64,000 bases of DNA from Prevotella sp. khp7 (GTDB lineage Bacteria > Bacteroidota > Bacteroidia > Bacteroidales > Bacteroidaceae). Position numbers and translations under genes: made by a program. The stretch is from positions 558,001 through 622,000 of the forward strand of contig NZ_FOIV01000002.1 of assembly GCF_900109055.1 (NCBI RefSeq), written 5' to 3'. Below are positions 8,826 through 20,915 of the stretch, piece after piece. A model generated the notes under the pieces. The model worked only from the letters and a program-made list of their open reading frames with translations. It did not search any database and was not told the origin of the DNA. How positions within the stretch are numbered: the first letter of the stretch is position 1; each line of letters begins with the position of its first letter.

Positions 8826-10061
8826 TTAATGTGATTTTGTCCAGTTTTCTATTCTCTGTAATGCCTCTTCCGTCTTTTCATGACTTCCGAAAGCGGTAAA
8901 CCTTACATAACCTTCACCGGCGGGTCCAAAACCGACACCAGGGGTGCAGACTACGTTGGCTCCATAGAGCAGATTCTCGAAAAATTGCCATGAGCCGCTA
9001 CTGTCAGGAGTGCGCATCCAGATGTAGGGCGCATTCTCGCCGCCATATACCTCAAAGCCCAATGCGCGAAGAGTGCTGAGCATCTTGTGGGCGTTCTGCA
9101 TATAGTAGTCGATGGTGGCTTTTACCTGTTCTTTGCCGTCAGGGGTATAGATGGCTTCGGCTGCACGCTGACTAATATAGCTGGTACCATTGAACTTCGT
9201 ACATTGACGACGGTACCACAATGGGTTTAAGGGAATACGCTCGCCCGTAAGTGTTGAGGCTGTCAGGTCTTTAGGCACTACGGTGTAGCCACAGCGGATG
9301 CCCGTGAAACCGGCAGTCTTCGAGTATGAGTGGAACTCGATAGCACAACGGCGGGCACCACGTATCTCATAGATGGAGTGCGGGATGTCGTCGTCCTGAA
9401 TATAAGCTTGATAAGCGGCATCATAGAAAATGAGCGTATCGTTCTTCAGGGCATAGTTCACCCACTTGCGCAATTCTTTCTTTGTGATGACCATACCTGT
9501 GGGGTTGTTCGGATAACACAGGTAGATAACATCAACGCGACGGTCGGGAATCTGGGGCACGAAGCCGTTCTCAGCCGTACAAGGCATGTAAATCACGTTC
9601 GACCATTTGCCATTCTCTACCGTTCCTGCACGGCCTATCATGACATTCGAGTCGATATATACGGGATAGATAGGGTCTGTGACGCCGATGGAGTTATCCC
9701 AGCGGATGAGTTCCTGGATGTTGCCAGTATCGCTCTTTGCTCCGTCGTTAATGAAAATCTCGTCAATGTCAAGGTGGATGCCACGAGGCAGGAAGTCGTT
9801 CTTCAGGATGGCTTCACGCAGAAAGTCATAGCCTTGTTCCGGACCATAGCCTCTGAAGCCGTCGGCAGTTCCCATTTCGTCGGCAGCCTTGTGCATGGCT
9901 TCTACAACAGCGGGACAGAGTGGTTGTGTTACATCGCCGATACCAAGCGAAATAACGTCTGCCTTTGGATGCATCACCTTGAAAGCATTTACTTTCTTGG
10001 CAATGTCTGCAAACAGATAGTTGTTTGGCAGTTTCAGAAAATGTTCGTTTACTAATGCCAT
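8826..10061 (-). CDS. dapL: LL-diaminopimelate aminotransferase
   Basis: 411 residues, the normal length. A fold-type I PLP enzyme that makes LL-diaminopimelate from tetrahydrodipicolinate and glutamate, by-passing the acyl-DAP route to lysine and peptidoglycan. The PLP lysine lies in SKTAGFTGIRCGY; other family signs are VISLGIGDVTQPLCPAVVEAM, GYGPEQGYDFLREAI, NDGAKSDTGNIQEL and CYPNNPTGMV. It is 5 bp after dapF, the next enzyme in the pathway, and followed by glnN, so a glutamate-consuming step is tied to ammonia assimilation. Confidence 0.96.
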   Translation of the reverse strand: MALVNEHFLKLPNNYLFADIAKKVNAFKVMHPKADVISLGIGDVTQPLCPAVVEAMHKAADEMGTADGFRGYGPEQGYDFLREAILKNDFLPRGIHLDIDEIFINDGAKSDTGNIQELIRWDNSIGVTDPIYPVYIDSNVMIGRAGTVENGKWSNVIYMPCTAENGFVPQIPDRRVDVIYLCYPNNPTGMVITKKELRKWVNYALKNDTLIFYDAAYQAYIQDDDIPHSIYEIRGARRCAIEFHSYSKTAGFTGIRCGYTVVPKDLTASTLTGERIPLNPLWYRRQCTKFNGTSYISQRAAEAIYTPDGKEQVKATIDYYMQNAHKMLSTLRALGFEVYGGENAPYIWMRTPDSSGSWQFFENLLYGANVVCTPGVGFGPAGEGYVRFTAFGSHEKTEEALQRIENWTKSH

Positions 10062-10066
10062 ATGTG

Positions 10067-10885
10067 TTATATTTCTATTTGTCCGTCAAAAACAAACTCA
10101 GCGGGGCCTGTCATGTATACATGATTATCGGCTTCACGCCATTCGATAGAGAGTGTTCCGCCATCCATCACGATTTGTGATGTGCGCCCAGCCTGCCCTG
10201 TGATAGCTGCTGCAACGGCAGTTGCGCAGGCACCTGTTCCACAGGCTTGTGTAATGCCGCTTCCGCGTTCCCAGACACGGGTTCGTATGCTGCCGTCTGG
10301 CCTGATGTTGGCAAACTCGATGTTGCAGCGTTGCGGGAAAGCGGGATGCTGCTCAAGTATGTGTCCGCTCTCGCCTACCTGCTCCACATTGTCAGTAAAG
10401 ATCACATAATGAGGATTGCCCATCGAGACGAAAGTGCCATGACCTGGATTGCGTGATTCGATGAACTGCGATTCTTCCTCAAGAACAGGTTTTCCCATAT
10501 CGACAGTGACACTTTCTACGACACCATCGTTGACAAGCAGGTTTAGTGTTTTGACGCCTGAGAGCGTCAACAGGCGGATTTCTGTCTGCTGCGTGAGCCC
10601 GCGTTCATATAGATATTTACCGATACACCTTGACGCATTTCCGCACATCATGGCTTCGCTGCCGTCGGCATTGAAGATGCGCATGGTAAAGTCGGCTTCG
10701 GCTACAGACGATTTGCCAATCAGCACCAGACCGTCGGAACCAATCCCTTTATGGCGGTCGCTCCAGCGTCGTGCTGTTTCAGAAGGATCGGGCACTTCAT
10801 AGAGCATCGTGTTGACGTAGATGTAGTCGTTGCCACAACCATGCATCTTCGTAAAACCGATTTTCCGTGTCTCTTGATTGCTCAT
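10067..10885 (-). CDS. dapF: Diaminopimelate epimerase
   Basis: 272 residues. Interconverts LL- and meso-diaminopimelate with two cysteines acting as acid and base: Cys81 in MMCGNASRC and the one in [11 protein letters not shown] near residue 215. The N-terminus [15 protein letters not shown] is typical. First gene of dapF-dapL-glnN. The start at 10885 fits a promoter whose -7 element is 37 bp upstream. Confidence 0.97.
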   Translation of the reverse strand: MSNQETRKIGFTKMHGCGNDYIYVNTMLYEVPDPSETARRWSDRHKGIGSDGLVLIGKSSVAEADFTMRIFNADGSEAMMCGNASRCIGKYLYERGLTQQTEIRLLTLSGVKTLNLLVNDGVVESVTVDMGKPVLEEESQFIESRNPGHGTFVSMGNPHYVIFTDNVEQVGESGHILEQHPAFPQRCNIEFANIRPDGSIRTRVWERGSGITQACGTGACATAVAAAITGQAGRTSQIVMDGGTLSIEWREADNHVYMTGPAEFVFDGQIEI

Positions 10886-10922
10886 TGTCTTACAATTATG
10901 ATCCTTTTGTTATTACTGGGTG

Positions 10923-10953
10923 CAAAATTAATGCAAAAAGTTAGAAAGACAAA
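10923..10953 (-). promoter_or_regulatory. Promoter of dapF-dapL-glnN
   Basis: Minus strand: TTTG (10953-10950), a 19-bp spacer and TAATTTTG (10930-10923) followed by CA. The same -7 sequence, TAATTTTGCA, is used by gltB. The spacer is filled by one arm of an inverted repeat whose loop holds the -33 element. Confidence 0.75.
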
Positions 10954-10978
10954 ACAATTCTAAACTTTTTGCATTAAT
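10927..10978. repeat. Inverted repeat over the dapF promoter
   Basis: ATTAATGCAAAAAGTTAGAA (10927-10946) is matched by the complement at 10958-10978, with one extra base in the right arm and an 11-base loop. The -33 TTTG sits in the loop and the -7 element overlaps the left arm. It could be an operator, or a stem ending gltBD transcripts, whose last gene stops 88 bp upstream. There is no clear U-run, so an operator is a little more likely. Confidence 0.6.
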
Positions 10979-10989
10979 AAAACAAAGCA

Positions 10990-11005
10990 AACTTTCAATT
11001 TGTTA
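10990..11005 (-). promoter_or_regulatory. Nitrogen-regulon box of dapF-dapL-glnN
   Basis: Minus strand TAACAAATTGAAAGTT, separated by exactly 59 bases from the -7 element at 10930. gltB has a near-identical box at the same distance. A half match (TTACAAT, 11078-11072) lies 73 bp further out, the same offset as the distal boxes of gltB and the second amtB. The regulator is unknown. Confidence 0.6.
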
Positions 11006-11065
11006 TCATTTAAAGCGAATAATATTCCGAATTGTTACTTTAAATAAATAAAACATGCCATTTTG

Positions 11066-12427
11066 TTATAAATTGTAAGTTTTGCGAATATACTGGTCTA
11101 CCTTTGTAGCAGTCTGACGTCCGCTGGCCATCGCACGTACCACGAGCGAAGCTCCGTTAGCGGCATCGCCACATACAAACACGTTCTCTGCATACTGAGG
11201 ATGTTCGGGTTTCAGGAATCCCATGGCCAGCAGTACGAGTTCTGCCTTGATAATCTCGGGTTTGCCTTTCTCTACCATGATGGGACGCCCGCCCTCAGGA
11301 TTGGGTTTCCAGTCAATCTCCTGCACTTTCACGCCTGTGAGTTTGCCGTCCTTGCCCAGGAATTCGAGGGTGTTGATGTTCCATCGACGCGTACAGCCTT
11401 CCTCGTGACTGCTTGTGGTCTTGAGAGTACGAGGCCAGTTAGGCCATGGATTCTGCGGGTCTTCAGGACCTTCAACGGGGCGTGGCATGATTTCAATCTG
11501 TGTCACGCTCTTACAACCCTGACGATGAGAAGTACCTATGCAGTCGCTACCTGTATCTCCGCCGCCAATCACGAGTACATTCTTGTCTTTGGCGGTGATG
11601 CGTTCGTCTTTCGAGAATTCCATACCTGCCAGTATGCGGTTCTGCTGGCTCAGCAGCTCTAGCGCGAAGTGTACACCTTTCAATTCACGGCCGGGAGCTT
11701 TCAAGTCTCTGGCTGTAGGAGTACCGGTGGCTACCACAATAGCGTCGTATTGCTTGGCGAATGCCTCGTCGCATTCGATGGCCTTGCCGTATTCGAACTT
11801 AATGCCCTCTTCTTCCAGAAGGTGCAGACGGCGGTCGATGATGGTCTTGTTGAGTTTGAAGTTGGGGATGCCGTAGCGCAGCAAACCGCCGATCGCCTCA
11901 TTCTTCTCAAACACCGTCACCTCGTAGCCCATCAGGTTCAGGTCGTAGGCAGCTACAAGTCCTGCGGGCCCGGCTCCGATAACAGCCACTTTCTTACCGT
12001 TACGCACGATATCGGTGTGTGGCTGGATATATCCTTCGCGGAAAGCAGCCTCGGTGATGGCGCACTCGTCTTCTCGGTTGGTGGTCGGTTCGTGGTTGAA
12101 ACGGTTCAGCACGCAAGCCTTCTCGCAGAGTGCTGGACAGATACGGCCCGTGAACTCGGGGAAGGGATTTGTGCTGTTCAGCAGGCGATAAGCCAGCTCC
12201 CAGTCGCCTTTATACAGAGCGTCGTTCCACTCGGGTGCTTTGTTGCCAAGCGGACAAGCCCAGTGGCAGAAAGGCACGCCGCAGTCCATGCAGCGGCTTG
12301 CCTGCAACTTACGTTCGCGGGTGCTCAGTGTTTGCTCCACCTCGCCGAAATCGTGTATTCTATCGTGAATCGGACGGTAGCCCGCCTCTTGGCGGTGTAT
12401 CTCTAAAAATGCTTTTGGATTTCCCAT
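11066..12427 (-). CDS. gltD: Glutamate synthase, small subunit
   Basis: 453 residues. It passes NADPH electrons to the large subunit through FAD and two 4Fe-4S clusters. Cluster cysteines are Cys46, 49, 54 and 58 (CMDCGVPFCHWACP), with a second set in GRICPALCEKAC. Two Rossmann folds follow (VAVIGAGPAGLVAAYDL for FAD, VLVIGGGDTGSDCIGT for NAD(P)), and the tail has VFVCGDAANGASLVV. It lies 33 bp after gltB and is the partner of that gene. The downstream gap of 180 bp separates it from dapF. Confidence 0.97.
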   Translation of the reverse strand: MGNPKAFLEIHRQEAGYRPIHDRIHDFGEVEQTLSTRERKLQASRCMDCGVPFCHWACPLGNKAPEWNDALYKGDWELAYRLLNSTNPFPEFTGRICPALCEKACVLNRFNHEPTTNREDECAITEAAFREGYIQPHTDIVRNGKKVAVIGAGPAGLVAAYDLNLMGYEVTVFEKNEAIGGLLRYGIPNFKLNKTIIDRRLHLLEEEGIKFEYGKAIECDEAFAKQYDAIVVATGTPTARDLKAPGRELKGVHFALELLSQQNRILAGMEFSKDERITAKDKNVLVIGGGDTGSDCIGTSHRQGCKSVTQIEIMPRPVEGPEDPQNPWPNWPRTLKTTSSHEEGCTRRWNINTLEFLGKDGKLTGVKVQEIDWKPNPEGGRPIMVEKGKPEIIKAELVLLAMGFLKPEHPQYAENVFVCGDAANGASLVVRAMASGRQTATKVDQYIRKTYNL

Positions 12428-12460
12428 CGTTATTTGCTTTTTTACCTTTTAACTTTCCGT

Positions 12461-16954
<4,494 letters not shown>

Positions 16955-16995
16955 ATTATCCTTGCTTTTTCTATCTTTCTGTTCAAATTTGGCTG

Positions 16996-17003
16996 CAAAA
17001 TTA
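16996..17003 (-). promoter_or_regulatory. -7 element of gltBD
   Basis: Minus strand TAATTTTG followed by CAGCC. No TTTG stands 19-21 bp upstream, which fits a promoter that needs an activator. It lies 41 bp before the gltB start. Confidence 0.65.
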
Positions 17004-17062
17004 TATCAAAATGTAAATATAGGAGAATAGTGTCTTGCATTTTAAATCTTAAAATCGCCCTC

Positions 17063-17078
17063 AACTTTCAGTTTGTAA
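17063..17078 (-). promoter_or_regulatory. Proximal nitrogen-regulon box of gltBD
   Basis: Minus strand TTACAAACTGAAAGTT, with 59 bases between it and the -7 element. The distance equals those at dapF and pyrG. Confidence 0.65.
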
Positions 17079-17135
17079 CAATCAGCCCCCTTTTTCTTTC
17101 AATACGATAAAAACGCCCCTTTATATCCCGTCCTC

Positions 17136-17151
17136 AACTTTCAATCTGTTA
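17136..17151 (-). promoter_or_regulatory. Distal nitrogen-regulon box of gltBD
   Basis: Minus strand TAACAGATTGAAAGTT, 73 bp upstream of the proximal box (about seven helix turns) and in the same orientation. Confidence 0.6.
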
Positions 17152-17223
17152 TTTGAAGGTCTGTCAAACACTCGCGCTGCATCCTTTTGCCTCTACCTTT
17201 TCTGCCTGAGTGTGTAGACGCAT

Positions 17224-17384
17224 TTTGCTGCAGTTGTTGCAGTGTTGCAGTTCAAATCATGAAGTGTAAAAAGTGAAAAATTAATACTATATATTATATA
17301 TATTATATATATAAATATATAGACATATTTTTTAGGGTGCGGCAGTCTTGCAAACAACTGCAACACTGCAACAACTGCAGCAAA
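17224..17384. repeat. Long inverted repeat around AT-rich spacer
   Basis: A perfect 29-bp inverted repeat (17224-17252 and 17356-17384) built of TGCAGT/TGTTGCAG units. It flanks 103 bp that include a long alternating TA run (about 17286-17324). No coding sequence is credible in this gap between gltB and the helicase gene. It could be a small intergenic repeat element, a relic of a mobile element or a strong RNA hairpin. From 17400 to 17609 I see nothing I can name. Confidence 0.7.
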
Positions 17385-17609
17385 CATGCCCGAAGTCCCA
17401 GGGCAAAGTGAGCCAGTTTGCTCGGAGTAAAGTGAGGGTTTCATTTATCGAACCCCCGACTTTCCTCGGAGTCTAGTTCTTTTGGCTTGTTCGGTCCGTC
17501 ACCGCCTTCGCTATATCGTCTTATCCCCTTTCTTACTCTCTGCAACGAACGGGATGTTCTCTTTTGATAATGATTATAAGGATAAAGATTATATCTCTGG
17601 TTTTGCAAA

Positions 17610-19967
17610 CTAGAAGTTCAGTGTGTCAATAAATTCGCCAATTACTCTAAATTCTTCAGCGTCTTCTGCATTAATAGAAATAGGGATATAGTCCTTGTTT
17701 AGGGGAATTAGTTCTATTTTCTCATGCTTCCAGTTACCAAATTCATCGTAGGATTTTGAGCTGGAATATTCTTTGATAGAATAAGCACCAGAATAATCGG
17801 GATCGAAATGATTAAAATGTTGCACCAGTACTATTTTTCCTTGTCTACTACCAGCAGGATTGGCACGAAAGACGCAAAAGTCGCCATCATTAATGCGAGG
17901 CTCCATAGAGTGACCTGAGGCTTGAACAACATACATGTTGCGATTCAACTTGCCAACTCCCTCTGCCCTAATCCATCCTAATTCATTAACCTCGTCACCT
18001 TCACCAAAATAGCCACATGCAGCTTTGACAGAGTAAACTGGCAAGTAGTCTATGTATTTTACATCATCATTGACAACAGGCTCAATGCGTATTTCTTGTG
18101 CCACAGCAGGCTTCTCTGCCATCAGTTCACGAAAGTGCTCTGCTAAAGCCTGATCGCAGAAATAAACATAGCATCCCTTCATACCTCTTGTCATCAGAGT
18201 ACGATAAGTGTTTTTAATGATGGAATCTGCTATTTGTAAAGCCTCCTCTGGGTTTTTCTTCAATATCGTTTTAAACCCTTTCAATGATTGATCCATAGTA
18301 GATCTCTTTAACCCATCAGTCACTACGCGGTTATTTTTAAATGACATGTCGAGACCTACGATTACCCCCACGTAATCAAGCTCTAATCCTTGACAAGTAT
18401 GGATGCATCCTATCTGATCAATGGAGTGTTTTCCAATCAACCAAGGCTCATTGCTATTGAAATTCCATTGTTTGCGGAATCCAAATTGTGGAATTGTTAT
18501 ATCGTATTCCGTTTGATTTTGCTTGCTATTCCAATCCCAGCAATAACCGGCAACCACGCGACTCTTGTTATTTGATTCATTCTTACGCTTTACCTCCTCA
18601 AACATCTCGGTAGGTGAATCGAAGATGCGGAAATCATAATCCTCTTCTGTTAATCGTATATTTGCGGTCTCACGAATCTGAAGAGCATTGTCGAGCCAAC
18701 TTAGATAACCGTCAGAGCCATTACAACGGAATTGAGAGTTGAGGTGCTCTAGGTGAACATCTGCTTCCATTTCTTCAGCACATTGCTTGATGTACTTAAC
18801 ACTACCAATATCCCTTATATGAATACGCTGGCAATCGTCTATGAAGAATACAGAGAAGTGCGCGGCTTTGATGATTTCCTTAATCTGATTCTCTCCTAAA
18901 TTACACATCATTCCGCTCTTCATATTCAATCGATGGGCTTCATCCACAATTAATGCACCTAACGTATTTGGCATGGCCTCAATGAAACTGCCACTGCTTA
19001 CAAAAAGGTTTTTGATATAAGTCTTTCCAAAATTACCTGATAGTTTTACGCTATATACTGCCCTTGGAGCGCTGTTCTTTGTTACATATTGTGAAGCAAT
19101 ACCTTGAGCCGTTAGATTTACAAGAAGATTAATGGCTAACACGCTTTTCCCAGTACCAGGACCACCTTCTACAATCAGTACCTGTTTCTTGCCTCCCTGT
19201 GCTTTCTTTGCCAAGTAAACTGCAGATTCATAGACAACCTTCTGATCATCGAGCATCATGAATTCTTCATTACCTTTTAGCATAGATGTAAGCGAATCTG
19301 CTAACTGCTTCGATGGACGCAAACGCCCATTATCTATTTTCCAAATAATATCCTCTGGCGAACAATAGCGCACATGTCTTAATATATAGTCTTGTAAACG
19401 AGCAGCATCATTCTTTAGAAAAACTGGCGCCTTAGTCACATATTCTTCATAAAGTTTGCCGTTAATCATTCCATCTGGTGTATAGTTGTGTAGGAATGCA
19501 CAAGGATTTATCTGAACATCTCGTTCTTGGATTGTGAGGTTATAGTTCGAAAGCATGTAGGCATATGACCAGGCCTGATACGATGGATGAGCGACCTCAG
19601 CTTTGCCATGTTGAAAACGAGTTATCACAATGCCGGGCTTCTGCGTTGATTCTGCATTCTCCCATTGCTTCAATTCTATGATAACAATCTGCTCTTGTTT
19701 CTGAGCGTTTAAGCCAGAGACGATGAAATCTACTCGTTTGGCAGTCAAAGGTATCTGATATTCTATAGCTACCCCTGCGTTATCGGGTAAATCTTGTGTA
19801 TTCACCACTTTATACATGAACTGCATCGAATTCTGCCACGAGCGTACTTCGTTTGGCGAAGTATGTCTCCCTAAATGTTCGTAGAAAGCCTCGTCGATAT
19901 TGTCAGTAATTGTGTTGTTGAAAACATCGTCAACAAATTTTTTCTTAGTGGCTCTATAGATAATCAT
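17610..19967 (-). CDS. Nuclease-helicase (DUF2075) fused to an S24 peptidase-like domain
   Basis: 785 residues with three parts. Residues 65-105 resemble a PD-(D/E)XK nuclease (Asp80 in RVDFIVSG, then IELK with Glu98 and Lys100). Residues 260-640 are a superfamily 1 helicase of the DUF2075/Schlafen-like type, with Walker A GGPGTGKS (268-275), the box LIVDEAHRLN and the late motif IHTCQGLELDYVGVIVG. The C-terminus (about 645-785) has the LexA/S24 signature ASGHSMEPRINDGD with a possible catalytic Lys in GKIVLVQ. It overlaps the MazG-like gene by 4 bp. The set looks like an antiphage or stress system, but I do not match it to a named one. Confidence 0.8.
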   Translation of the reverse strand: MIIYRATKKKFVDDVFNNTITDNIDEAFYEHLGRHTSPNEVRSWQNSMQFMYKVVNTQDLPDNAGVAIEYQIPLTAKRVDFIVSGLNAQKQEQIVIIELKQWENAESTQKPGIVITRFQHGKAEVAHPSYQAWSYAYMLSNYNLTIQERDVQINPCAFLHNYTPDGMINGKLYEEYVTKAPVFLKNDAARLQDYILRHVRYCSPEDIIWKIDNGRLRPSKQLADSLTSMLKGNEEFMMLDDQKVVYESAVYLAKKAQGGKKQVLIVEGGPGTGKSVLAINLLVNLTAQGIASQYVTKNSAPRAVYSVKLSGNFGKTYIKNLFVSSGSFIEAMPNTLGALIVDEAHRLNMKSGMMCNLGENQIKEIIKAAHFSVFFIDDCQRIHIRDIGSVKYIKQCAEEMEADVHLEHLNSQFRCNGSDGYLSWLDNALQIRETANIRLTEEDYDFRIFDSPTEMFEEVKRKNESNNKSRVVAGYCWDWNSKQNQTEYDITIPQFGFRKQWNFNSNEPWLIGKHSIDQIGCIHTCQGLELDYVGVIVGLDMSFKNNRVVTDGLKRSTMDQSLKGFKTILKKNPEEALQIADSIIKNTYRTLMTRGMKGCYVYFCDQALAEHFRELMAEKPAVAQEIRIEPVVNDDVKYIDYLPVYSVKAACGYFGEGDEVNELGWIRAEGVGKLNRNMYVVQASGHSMEPRINDGDFCVFRANPAGSRQGKIVLVQHFNHFDPDYSGAYSIKEYSSSKSYDEFGNWKHEKIELIPLNKDYIPISINAEDAEEFRVIGEFIDTLNF

Positions 19968-20293
19968 AGCTCATTATATTTTTTAGCACTCCCATAAGCC
20001 TTTTCTACGGGATATTTCTCTGCATTACGCCTCAATTTGTCCATGACTATCTGTTTGATGTTAAGGTCGTATTTATCAGCGATAAGGATAGCGTAATTAA
20101 AGATGTCTGCTAATTCTTCTTTAACCTTCTCTACATTCACTTCTGATGCATTCTTCCATAAGAAAGCCTCGTTTAATTCAGCAGCCTCTATTGAGAGTGC
20201 CAAAGCAAGGTCTTTTCCATTATGGAATTGGTCCCAATCTCTATCTTGGGTGAATCTTACAATAGATTTTCTTAGTTCCTCCAAATCACTCAT
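19964..20293 (-). CDS. MazG-like nucleotide pyrophosphohydrolase
   Basis: 109 residues in a single all-alpha MazG/dUTPase-2-like domain. The metal-binding pattern is visible as EAAELNEAFLW (EExxE-like) and EELADIFNYAILIADKYD (ExxD). Such proteins hydrolyse NTPs or modified nucleotides, and in defence loci may deplete nucleotides. Its stop overlaps the start of the nuclease-helicase gene (ATGA-type, 4 bp), and it begins 2 bp after a 46-residue ORF, so the three are likely translated together. Confidence 0.85.
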   Translation of the reverse strand: MSDLEELRKSIVRFTQDRDWDQFHNGKDLALALSIEAAELNEAFLWKNASEVNVEKVKEELADIFNYAILIADKYDLNIKQIVMDKLRRNAEKYPVEKAYGSAKKYNEL

Positions 20294-20295
20294 AA

Positions 20296-20436
20296 TTATT
20301 GCTTATGTTTTGCGTTATACATCTGAAGTGCAGACTCATGTGCCTTTGAGAATGGCAGGCCTAAATGCTCAAGTTTGTCGGGAATAGCTCGAGCCCAACT
20401 AAATTTCTCAGGTTCAAGAAGCCAAAAACAAAGCAT
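20296..20436 (-). CDS. Small ORF of 46 residues upstream of the MazG-like gene
   Basis: Starts ATG at 20436 and ends two bases before the MazG-like ATG. The peptide (MLCFWLLEPEKFSWARAIPD, then KLEHLGLPFSKAHESALQMY and NAKHKQ) has a natural amino acid mix and looks genuine rather than random. A stop lies shortly upstream in frame. It could be a real small partner of the operon or the tail of a protein whose front was lost. I do not recognise the family. Confidence 0.5.
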   Translation of the reverse strand: MLCFWLLEPEKFSWARAIPDKLEHLGLPFSKAHESALQMYNAKHKQ

Positions 20437-20491
20437 CAATGACGCTTCTCAATATGTCGCTGTTCTAACCCTATTGCGGGTATGAACGTTG

Positions 20492-20499
20492 CAAAAATA
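20492..20499 (-). promoter_or_regulatory. -7 element of the MazG-helicase operon
   Basis: Minus strand TATTTTTG followed by CAACG, about 56 bp before the 46-residue ORF. The -33 region is poor. Confidence 0.45.
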
Positions 20500-20555
20500 C
20501 TAATTAATTCTGAGATAAAAGCTATTTATCTTAGAAAAAAACAATATTTAAAGAA

Positions 20556-20581
20556 AAAGAGATGCCATGTGGCATCTCTTT
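20556..20581 (-). terminator. Terminator after the M60 peptidase operon
   Basis: A perfect 12-bp stem (AAAGAGATGCCA / TGGCATCTCTTT) with a 2-base loop, followed on the minus strand by TTTTTCTTT. Confidence 0.8.
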
Positions 20582-20587
20582 ATGGTT

Positions 20588-20762
20588 TTATTCTACGCTT
20601 TCATCTTCCTCTTTTAGTTCCTTGAACTTCTCTTCTGCAATATTCTAGCGGATATCGCTTGATATCGTCTTCGGACGGCAACACCAAGGCGCACCACCCA
20701 TAGAGAAGGACAGACTTCTCTGCAGTTGTTTTGCGTTCGTTTTCAAATAAGTGGTGCTTATG
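20588..20762 (-). pseudogene. Possible decayed coding remnant
   Basis: Downstream of the 50-residue ORF, two frames carry short protein-like stretches broken by stops: HKHHLFENERK with SEDDIKRYPLEYC in one frame, then AEEKFKELKEEDESVE ending at 20588 in the next. This suggests a small gene damaged by a stop and a frameshift, ended by the terminator at 20556. Chance reading frames are the alternative, and I cannot decide without homologues. Confidence 0.3.
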
Positions 20763-20915
20763 TTATCCGACCTGATCGCTGCTGATGATCTCGTCGTCGA
20801 TGATATAAAAGTCTTGTGGGGATCCACTACAACCGTTGAATGAACCCACTAGCAGCCTGCCGCATTGTTCGATGTGGTGGGCTTCTATTGTCGGGGGTAT
20901 ATATTTCTTTTTCAT
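20763..20915 (-). CDS. Small ORF of 50 residues coupled to the M60 gene
   Basis: Its ATG overlaps the TGA stop of the M60 peptidase gene (ATGA, 20915-20912). The peptide begins MKKKYIPPTIEAHHIEQCGR and holds GSFNGCSGSP and an acidic DDEIISSD stretch. Short proteins starting MKKKYIxPxIE are common in Prevotella genomes, with no known role. The overlap argues for translational coupling. There is no signal peptide. Confidence 0.5.
   Translation of the reverse strand: MKKKYIPPTIEAHHIEQCGRLLVGSFNGCSGSPQDFYIIDDEIISSDQVG

Noticed and set aside
17193..17444. 83-codon minus-strand ORF
   Set aside because: Runs through the inverted repeat and the TA-rich spacer; composition is that of repeat DNA, with no ribosome site.
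17430..17500. tRNA-like stretch (GAACCCCC and GGGGGTTCGAT on the other strand)
   Set aside because: No complete cloverleaf could be formed around it; resemblance to a T-arm only.
20645..20827. 60-codon ORF overlapping the small ORF after the M60 gene
   Set aside because: Ser/Thr-rich shadow frame with no homologous look; the coupled 50-residue frame is a better candidate.
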